From a virus: DNA of 47,699 nucleotides. The notes beneath the pieces were generated by a model. That model ran no database searches, was not told the DNA's origin, and was given only the letters and a program-made list of their open reading frames with translations. The DNA is taken from positions 1-47,699 of the IMG/VR virus record IMGVR_UViG_3300017971_000380; one strand, given 5' to 3'. Shown here one piece after another: positions 7,333 through 14,800 of this stretch. Position numbers and translations under genes: made by a program. Every line of letters begins with the position of its first letter. Positions within the stretch are counted from its first letter, which is position 1.

Positions 7333-8646
7333 TTACCAGTTCCCGTTCCACCGCGCTCGTACCTGCACACGCCAGTCAACCGCATTGGGTGTGACTTCGG
7401 CCAAGTCGAGTGTGGTTACGTTAGTTTGGTTCTGTTGTACGAGGCGGCCACTCTCAGAAGTCATAGCCCCCGATGGGAAGTCTACACCTAGCTGGAAGAA
7501 TCCGTCTACTACAGCAGCACCACGTCGATGAATGAAATGAATGCGGAGTATTTGTCCCTCGGCAGCCGCACCAGCGGCATTACCGAATGTCCATTGGTTT
7601 TGCGCGGCCTGACTTATTCCCGTAACCGTGGGAGTTTCATCAACCCGCACCGACTGTAGGTCATAGTTGGCGCCAACATCAGAGTTGATCTGGAGTTCAA
7701 TCTGTGCGGCATTAGCCGCGTCCATTACCTCTACGGTAATATCCAGCTCGTCCCAGGTCCCGGCTGTCCCAGGTATGGTTACAGTTGTGGAGCCTACGTT
7801 GGTGTCCTGCTCGTCAACGACTGTCAACCACTCACCAGTGTTGGGGCGGCTCATTACCAGCGGCGAGACATATATGTGCCTCTGTGCAGCGATCGTACCT
7901 CGTGCGTGAAATATCCTTTGGCAGTTGGTTGCGGCTACGGGTAGGTTCGTGGTGTGCGTCGCTACCAGCACGCCATCGAGGTAGAACAGGCAGACGCCTG
8001 GGAGCCAGATGTACTTGCAGTGTAGCTTTGCGGACATGGCACCAGCCGCGCCTATAGCTGTGCGTGTGCGAGCAGCGCCGGAGCCGTTGACAGCATACAT
8101 CTGGTTGCCGTTCTGCTCAAAGCCCACGTGGACTTGGTTGGTCGTGCCAAAGTAGTCGTTGGTGTTGCAGTAGCCGCCGAAGAAGGTGATCGTTCCCCCC
8201 GCGTTGGCGTCGCGCTTGATGTAGAATTCCATGGAGTGATAGGCCATATCGCCTATGTCGTTGACTGTCTCGTAGGCGTACTTGTCGTCGTTTATGAGGC
8301 GCACGTCGAAGTCTAGGTTGCCGGACTCCCACGTAATCGAGCCCGTACCTGGGGTGTCCTCGAACGTAAACCAGTTGCTACCGGGCCCCGACGTAGCAAA
8401 GTCTGCGGCATCATAACCGTCAACCTTGTCGGCGTCAAAGCCTATACCTGTGGCATCTATGTTGTGGGCGAGTTTGTCTACGGTTATCGCATCATCTGCG
8501 ACCTTGGCTGTGGAGACGGAGCCATCAGCATGATCAATGACCCCGCCTCCATCTTCTTTGTTCGACAGCGTAGAGTGGTCTGTCCCGACCTCTGCTTTGT
8601 TGGTCGGTATGAACCAGCTTCGCCCAGGTGAGTGTGATGTCACCAT
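7333..8646 (-). CDS. Tail fibre with lectin-like domain (437 aa)
   Basis: The N-terminal 95 residues carry the fibre-like pattern DGSVSTAKVADDAITVDKLA followed by ADKVDGYDAADFA, typical of trimeric phage fibres. Residues about 100-265 form an all-beta region (SMEFYIKRD, FLDGVLVATHTT-type strands, CLFYLDG) resembling concanavalin/LamG-type carbohydrate-binding folds. The C-terminal third is another beta domain ending VQVRARWNGNW. Host-surface binding is the likely role. ATG at 8646 follows GAGGTGAACCC. Confidence 0.8.
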   Translation of the reverse strand: MVTSHSPGRSWFIPTNKAEVGTDHSTLSNKEDGGGVIDHADGSVSTAKVADDAITVDKLAHNIDATGIGFDADKVDGYDAADFATSGPGSNWFTFEDTPGTGSITWESGNLDFDVRLINDDKYAYETVNDIGDMAYHSMEFYIKRDANAGGTITFFGGYCNTNDYFGTTNQVHVGFEQNGNQMYAVNGSGAARTRTAIGAAGAMSAKLHCKYIWLPGVCLFYLDGVLVATHTTNLPVAATNCQRIFHARGTIAAQRHIYVSPLVMSRPNTGEWLTVVDEQDTNVGSTTVTIPGTAGTWDELDITVEVMDAANAAQIELQINSDVGANYDLQSVRVDETPTVTGISQAAQNQWTFGNAAGAAAEGQILRIHFIHRRGAAVVDGFFQLGVDFPSGAMTSESGRLVQQNQTNVTTLDLAEVTPNAVDWRVQVRARWNGNW

Positions 8647-8657
8647 GGGTTCACCTC

Positions 8658-9224
8658 TTACGCAGCGTGTGTGATGGCCCCACTGGCCGTAAGCAGCCCT
8701 GTCGGCAACACGCAGACAAGGTAGTTGGTCAGTGCGCCAGCTTCCTCAAGGTCGAGGTCAGCATCACCGTCAGACTCGGACACAAGCAGGCCAGCCACGT
8801 TGGCCGTCCACTCGATCAGAAGACCGTCGGTCCCGATGGATGTGCCCACCGATGGGGCAGTACCGATAGCATCTCCATTCGCATCAGCGGACAGGTAGCA
8901 CAGCACGGCAGAACGTACTGCCATGTCAGAGCCAGCCGCATCTTTGAACTGCAGGGCCACGTTAATTACGTTGGCGGCCTCGGCGCCCACCACGAACGAA
9001 ATCGAGGCGAGCTGTCCATCGGTAAGGTTGAGTTCAGCAACCGTAGCCGTAATCCCGTCAAGGGCGTTCAGCTCAGCGGCTGTCGACGTAACCTGGGTAC
9101 TGCCAATATAGAAGGCAGTCACATCCAGATAGTCGATGACCTTGTTCTTGTTCGGGATGATGGCCTTTTCCCCGGTAACCGTACCGGGAGTAATGTCATA
9201 GAGTGATCGTGTTCCGTTAGGCAT
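8658..9224 (-). CDS. Virion protein with AELN repeats, paralogue 1 (188 aa)
   Basis: The N-terminal part contains the phage fibre repeat TSTAAELNALDGITATVAEL. The C-terminal about 110 residues are nearly the same as the whole of the next gene to the right (shared block TAPSVGTSIGTDGLLIEWTA, then EEAGALTNYL and SGAITHAA). It is probably a capsid decoration or fibre protein. GGAGG precedes ATG by 7 nt. The fused AELN repeats set it apart from its shorter paralogue. Confidence 0.8.
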   Translation of the reverse strand: MPNGTRSLYDITPGTVTGEKAIIPNKNKVIDYLDVTAFYIGSTQVTSTAAELNALDGITATVAELNLTDGQLASISFVVGAEAANVINVALQFKDAAGSDMAVRSAVLCYLSADANGDAIGTAPSVGTSIGTDGLLIEWTANVAGLLVSESDGDADLDLEEAGALTNYLVCVLPTGLLTASGAITHAA

Positions 9225-9235
9225 TCAGTTCCTCC

Positions 9236-9634
9236 TTACGCAGCATGCGTGATCGCGCCAGAGATAGTCAACGAGCCGTTCGGTAGAACGAGCACGAGGT
9301 AGTTAGTCAGCGCGCCAGCCTCTTCCAAGTTTACGTCGATGTCACCGTCGGCCTCGGATATTACGAGTCCGGCGACGTTGGCAGTCCACTCAATGAGCAA
9401 ACCATCCGTGCCAATGGAAGTCCCCACAGAGGGGGCAGTACCGATTGTCATTCCAGCCGAGTCAGCGGCCAGATACCAAAGAAGGGCCGCAGCTTCCGTC
9501 ATGTCTTTGCCGTCGATGTTCTTGAGTTGAACGGCTACGTTGATGATGTTTGCGGCCTCTGTCCCAACTGTGAAGGATGCTGAGTTGACTTTGTTGTCAA
9601 GGTAACCGAGCACCTTCGATTCGATAGGTCCCAT
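9236..9634 (-). CDS. Virion protein, short paralogue 2 (132 aa)
   Basis: It is homologous over almost its full length to the C-terminal domain of the 188-aa neighbour but lacks the AELN repeats. Expected to be an all-beta surface domain. ATG at 9634 is preceded by AAGGAGAAGAA. The two genes probably arose by tandem duplication and may form mixed or alternative surface proteins. Confidence 0.8.
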   Translation of the reverse strand: MGPIESKVLGYLDNKVNSASFTVGTEAANIINVAVQLKNIDGKDMTEAAALLWYLAADSAGMTIGTAPSVGTSIGTDGLLIEWTANVAGLVISEADGDIDVNLEEAGALTNYLVLVLPNGSLTISGAITHAA

Positions 9635-9659
9635 TTCTTCTCCTTCCCGAGTTCAGGAG

Positions 9660-9723
9660 CGGGGGGAAGGCCTTGCTCCGTGGACTAGCCCTCGGACTAC
9701 CGCACGACTTGGCTCTCCCCCCG
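9660..9723. repeat. Intergenic inverted pair of the octamer (9-bp arms)
   Basis: GCGGGGGGA and TCCCCCCGC face each other with about 47 nt between, inside the 110-bp gap between two virion genes. As RNA or extruded DNA the 9-bp arms could pair fully. There is no T tract to make it a standard terminator. Confidence 0.6.
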
Positions 9724-9744
9724 CAGGATACTTATTCAGTTGTC

Positions 9745-10146
9745 TTAGGCGTCGACCTTCGCGTGTTCAGAACGCTCCAGCCACACCTGCACCGCGCCGA
9801 AGTTCACTCCCCCGCCACCGTCAGTCACGTTGAGGTTGACAGTGAGGGCAGTTGCGTCCGACTTGGTGGGCGGCAACGGGAGGATAAGCAGGAACGGGAA
9901 CGTGGTGTTGTCGTCAATGTCGTCCGTATGCGTTACCTCGATCTTGTCGCCGGAGGTGGTGATCTTGGCAGTCACCTTGAGCGTGTCCCCGGTGCTTGCC
10001 TGCGGGACGAGGACGTAGACGCCCAAGTTTGCCACATGGGGACTACCCTTGGTCAGAGTCGCGGTGACGTTCTCGTCAATGGTGAGGTTACCGTCAGTCG
10101 AAGCCCTGAGCATGGTAGTCGTGGATGCATCTCTAGGTCCGGGCAT
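9745..10146 (-). CDS. Capsid decoration-like protein (133 aa)
   Basis: An all-beta, cysteine-free protein starting MPGPRDASTTTML, with strands TLKVTAKITTSGDKIEVTHT and FPFLLILPLP, placed immediately after the major capsid gene. In many phages this position holds a head decoration or stabilising protein of similar length. The ATG follows GAAAGGAGTAGAC. Function is inferred from position. Confidence 0.75.
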   Translation of the reverse strand: MPGPRDASTTTMLRASTDGNLTIDENVTATLTKGSPHVANLGVYVLVPQASTGDTLKVTAKITTSGDKIEVTHTDDIDDNTTFPFLLILPLPPTKSDATALTVNLNVTDGGGGVNFGAVQVWLERSEHAKVDA

Positions 10147-10158
10147 GTCTACTCCTTT

Positions 10159-11091
10159 CTATGAGCCTATCGCTTGCACGCCATAGAGGCGCCCAGCGGC
10201 TCGAGAATCCCACAGTGCCAGTCCTACTGGCCACTCGAAGACGACGCGGTGGGTAACGCCATCGTCAGTTATGTCGTCGAACAAGCGCTTCGGAGCGTGC
10301 ATCTGGATACCAGTTACGGCCTTCTCGCTCAGCACTACAGGGTAGTAGCTGGTCTCGTTGGTCCCGGTTCCTTCCGCAGCACCTATGATCGCTGTCGACT
10401 GGTCGCCCTTGGTGCCCATATACATGAGCGGTATGCCCTTATAGGAGTCAACAGCGCGGTCAAAGGCGTCGCGCGTGACGTCCAACAGGCCCTCGCGTCG
10501 GGCTACGCGAATCAGGTTCCAGAGTCCCTCTTTCGAGGTGCAGATCACATCGGCGGTCTGGCCGCGCAGGTTCCACAGGCACTCGTCGAGCTTGTCGAGG
10601 AATGTCTGGCGGTTAGCGCTTGAGGCCGCGACGTTCAGGGGAGACCCGGCGTCTATATAGGCAGGGTTGGCCGAAGTCAACCGTGTCTTCAATCCGTCGA
10701 ATCCCTTGGGGTCCGTGGTTCGGTCACCATTGATGAAATACTGGTGGAAGGTGAACATGAACCGTTTGGCTTGCAGGACTAGGTTCTGTGCATACGCATC
10801 TATCTCGCGCTGGCCGGGGAGTTTCAGGGCGCGGTCAATGTCGATCTTGCCCCCCAAGAGGTAGATACCTTCCTGAGCCTCTTGGAAGGAATCGGACGTC
10901 TCGCTATAGGACTCGCCTATATCCCTGAAGGTCGCATCGGTTACGCTTGTGTTCTTCCACGTCTTGAGCCAGAAGCTGTCGACGTCCATGAACGGCATGC
11001 GCTGCATGAGCTGGGACTGTATGGCCCAGTCGAGGATTATCCCCGCTATGACCTTGTCCTTCATGCCCTTTGAAGCAGTTATCAGGTCCAT
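10159..11091 (-). CDS. Major capsid protein, HK97-fold type (310 aa)
   Basis: The protein follows the scaffold gene and has hallmarks of podovirus gp7-type capsid proteins: an N-terminal helix, an E-loop region with SYSETSDSFQEAQEGIYLLG, the block FINGDRTTDPKGFDGL after a spine helix, and a C-terminal domain with GIPLMYMG and VVFEWPVGLAL. The length is usual for the family. It forms the icosahedral shell. ATG at 11091 with AAAGGA upstream. A promoter candidate lies before the scaffold gene. Confidence 0.88.
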   Translation of the reverse strand: MDLITASKGMKDKVIAGIILDWAIQSQLMQRMPFMDVDSFWLKTWKNTSVTDATFRDIGESYSETSDSFQEAQEGIYLLGGKIDIDRALKLPGQREIDAYAQNLVLQAKRFMFTFHQYFINGDRTTDPKGFDGLKTRLTSANPAYIDAGSPLNVAASSANRQTFLDKLDECLWNLRGQTADVICTSKEGLWNLIRVARREGLLDVTRDAFDRAVDSYKGIPLMYMGTKGDQSTAIIGAAEGTGTNETSYYPVVLSEKAVTGIQMHAPKRLFDDITDDGVTHRVVFEWPVGLALWDSRAAGRLYGVQAIGS

Positions 11092-11111
11092 CCGTTAATT
11101 CCTTTCGTGGT

Positions 11112-11834
11112 TTACTGGTCCATCCCTCGGATAGGCGTCCACTTCTGACTCTTGATGATGTCTTCGGGACGCATCTTCGTGATGTCCGTTTCATTACCAG
11201 CACTGCGACTCATATCAACGGGAGGAGCCTTATCCCCTTCGTCATCGTCCCCAGTTGAGTCGTCCTTATCTCCAGTCTGGCCGGACTGGTCCGCAGGTGG
11301 AGTGGCCGCTCCCCCTTTGGCTTGGGCGACTACGGACTTGGCGAAGTTAGGCAGGTCGTTCCAATCGACTTTGTCGGGGTCTATCCCGACTTCTCGTAGA
11401 GCCGAGGCGATCTGTTCTTTGGCTACTGCAGCTTGGTCACTCGAGTCAGTAGGAGCCTGAGAAGGTGTTTGGGAGGGCGTCACCGCCGGAGCGTTCTGCC
11501 TCTCCAACACTCGCTTCAGAAGGTATTCCTGCCGTTCCTCTGAGGACATGCCTGTCAGGAGCCGCTGCTCAAAATCATCTCGCTCCCGCCGAAGGCGTTC
11601 AGTCTCGGTTTCCGCATCCTTCTTCACCTGTGCGACTTGACGGTCAGCTTGACTTTGGAATTTGTTCCAAACGTCTGTCGCCCCAGCCTTTGCGGCTGCC
11701 GCTACCAACTCCTTCATCTGGTCTTCAGTGTAGGTCTTTCCTACAGTATTCTGTTGTCCTTGCCCATCCTTGGGCGTCTCATCGGGCGTTCCACCTGGGG
11801 CCTGACCATCACGCGGTTCTGCGTTTGTAGTCAT
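11112..11834 (-). CDS. Capsid scaffolding protein (240 aa)
   Basis: It is highly charged, with disordered Pro/Gly-rich N- and C-terminal parts around a coiled-coil centre (ETETERLRRERDDFEQRLL) and a basic C-terminal end (IIKSQKWTPIRGM) of the kind that binds capsid subunits. It lies directly upstream of the major capsid gene, as scaffolds do. ATG at 11834 follows GGAGG. It would guide prohead assembly and then leave the capsid. Confidence 0.85.
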   Translation of the reverse strand: MTTNAEPRDGQAPGGTPDETPKDGQGQQNTVGKTYTEDQMKELVAAAAKAGATDVWNKFQSQADRQVAQVKKDAETETERLRRERDDFEQRLLTGMSSEERQEYLLKRVLERQNAPAVTPSQTPSQAPTDSSDQAAVAKEQIASALREVGIDPDKVDWNDLPNFAKSVVAQAKGGAATPPADQSGQTGDKDDSTGDDDEGDKAPPVDMSRSAGNETDITKMRPEDIIKSQKWTPIRGMDQ

Positions 11835-11863
11835 GTCGATGACCTCCGATGGTTTCTACTGTT

Positions 11864-11893
11864 ATTGTAATCGGTTTCTATACCGTTTGTCAC
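11864..11893 (-). promoter_or_regulatory. Candidate promoter for scaffold and capsid genes
   Basis: On the minus strand GTGACA and TACAAT are separated by 18 nt, overlapping the end of the giant gene and about 30 bases before the scaffold ATG. It would give extra transcription of the abundantly needed scaffold and capsid proteins. Confidence 0.4.
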
Positions 11894-14800
11894 CGTAGCT
11901 TCATAATCCCAGCTTGCCGGGTAGGAATGGAGCCGGGGCTAGCTATGAATAGCTGGTACACACGCTCCATCTCGGGGTCGCTGTGCCGCATGCGGAGCCT
12001 TGTGTTACGGACAACGGCCTCTGCCACGGAAAGTTGAGAGTGCATGCTCAAAATCTGCCGTGCCTGCTGCTCAAGGTACGCCTTCTGATTCGGGTCGACT
12101 TCCTTCTGTGCCTGGTTCTTGATGCGTCTATACATCTTGTAGGCATCCCCGAGCATCGGATCAAGAGCGCTCATCTGCTCATGGACTTGGTCCCTGATAC
12201 CATAGTACATTCGCCTGTAGGGCTCAGCCAGAGTGAGAGCACGCTCCAACGGTGTTTCCGTCTTGCGTAGCTCTGACTCGACGATGCTCCTGATAGGCTC
12301 TGGATAGTTTTCGAGGATTTGGTTGCGTGTGTCGTAGAACGCATTCCAATCGGTATCTCCAGTGTCCGGGTTCTCATAGTCCTCCACCTTGATCGCGTAG
12401 TACATCTCGAGCGCTTCGTCGACAGGAGACAGCATTGGGGATGGCTTGCCGTACCGCTCTGCATACTTCACGCGATCTTCATAGGTTATCGGCACATCCT
12501 TGTACTCAGGTAGAGAATGTATGCGGTCGAACAGGGTTGCCCGTTGGCGCCGAAGCGTGCTGAGTTCGTCAATGGCCATGCTGCCGGATATGATGCCACG
12601 CTCCCACCAGTCAGACAGCTTACTCACCTCTGCCTTGTAACGGTCCCGCTCAGTCTCCATTGCGTTCCAGAACGAGTCCTGCGCCTTGAGAGCCTTCTGC
12701 TCCTCAATCGGCTTGAGCGAGATCGTGCTGTTGTACCAGTGATCGTAGTTCTGTAGGCGATCACGAATAGCCGCGCGCTGTGGGCCAGATGTGGCGATCA
12801 TCTCATATGGAGACATACCCAGCTTGCGAAGTTCTTCCTGCATCTTCTGGTCGATGCCGAGGACTTCCTCGATGACTTCGCTTGAGGCCTGTTTGAACTC
12901 CTCCTTCTCGGTCGGCCTGTAGCGCACTGTGGACGCCTGGTTGTTGACTATCAGTCGCCACGCAGCCTCGCGCTCAGCGTTCCTCAATATAGTCTGCGCT
13001 CCCTCATCCCCCCGCTCTGCAAGTCCACGCACTGTGGCAGCACTCTTACCGTACTTGTCGGCGATCACGAGATCGGTATACATGTTCGTGAAGCGCGAAT
13101 CAAAGGCAAGGCTGTGTAGCGGCTCGGGAATGCTCCCGGTAGCTGCCGTTATGCCGTGCAACGCCAAGCTGATAGGCGGGGGGATCATGGAGGCTGGCTC
13201 ACCCATGGCGGCGCTCTGAACGCCGGATATGAGCGGCGAGAAGTAGAAACCCCCGCGACCCAGCCAATCGGTGAATTGCTCCCAGCCTCCGCGATACCCC
13301 TCATGAAGTTCAGGGAAGTCTCGCACACCTATACGTCTAAGGGAGCCCATGGCAGTCCCCTTGGCGGGATTAAACTCGAAACCAGCCCACGTCGGATTGT
13401 AGCCATAATCCCAGTCCAGCGACAGTTGCACACCATATTTCGCCAGGATAGGGCGTTTTGCAGCAATCCGGGCAATACGAGGCCAGCGACGAGATTCGTA
13501 CATCCAGAACGGCATAAACCGTTGCATTATGAAGTCGCCAACTGTGCGGTTGTCATAGTCGACGAACATCTTGTTGTACTCGTCGGCAGTTATCTTTGAG
13601 GCATTGAGCCGTGCTTCTCTAGCTTTGGACTTGAAGTCGGTCATGCCGTCGAGTTGATTTGCCACGCGGTCGATATATCCGTTCATCGTGCCTATGGCAT
13701 CTTCACCTATGGGCGGGTTGTCCACAACATCTATCATGCCTGTGATAGCCTGGTTGACGCCTTCCATCTGCTCGTCAATGATCGAGTTGTACTGCTTGAG
13801 CGGTTCCGGCATAGTGGCCAGTATGTCTTGATCGGTAAGCTGCACTGTGCTAGTGCGCTCCAAAAGCTCCTCACCCTGTTCTGTGATTTCTGTGCGCCAG
13901 CGACCGTTGCGAAGCTGCTTCACGAACTTGAGATGGCCACCTTCAACAAGCTCCACCAGGGCCCCGGTGGGCATAACGTCTCCTACCTGAGCATCCCGTA
14001 GAGTCTGCAGGTGGCGCGGTGAAAGCTGGTCGATGTTGGAGCGCTGAGCGACCTGCGAGTATAGATGCTCGAACGCTTCGACCTGGGCAGCGTCGTCTTC
14101 TGGCAGTGCGGCCAGGAACTCCTGCACCTTGGGAGAGTCCATAGTTTCAAGCTGAGACACCATTTCATCAACAGTGCGTGGTAGGTTGCCGCTATTGAAA
14201 GTCAACACCTCGTCGGCTGCCCCGGCTATGTGTCGGCGCGTGACGCCAGTGATCTTCTCAAACTCGGAGAGAGCTTCGCCCTTCTCTATTCCACGAGAGA
14301 ACTTGTTACGTTCTGCGGTAGCTTTGCGTAGCTCTGCACGTATTGCGCGCTGCTCGTTGGGGCCGATAGCATTTGCGAGTCTGGCCTCTGCGTCTGAGAC
14401 AGCCACGTTTAGTTCGTCCCACTTACCCTTAGCATACTGGGGAATCAAGTCCTCGAATGCCTGGGCACGCTGATTGGTGAAGTTGTCCAGCTCATCTATA
14501 AGCTGAGACAGCACCATAGGATGCAGCTCGCGCTGTTCGGCGTCTGCTATGTCTGCTTTGATCTGACGTATGGAACGGTCTGCGTCGCGGAGAGCCTTCG
14601 GACGGAGAGGCTCCCGAGCGAACGAGTAGTTGGCAAGTCGCTCCTCGATCTCGTCTATGTGTTTCTTCGAGATCACGAGTTCGTTGTCTATGAAATTCAG
14701 GCGACTCTGTATACGCTCGACAGAGGCATCGCTGGCGATTACCAGCCGATTCTGTAGCTGGTCCCTCATTGCGAGCAGCTTGTCCTGCTTCTGAGAGGCA

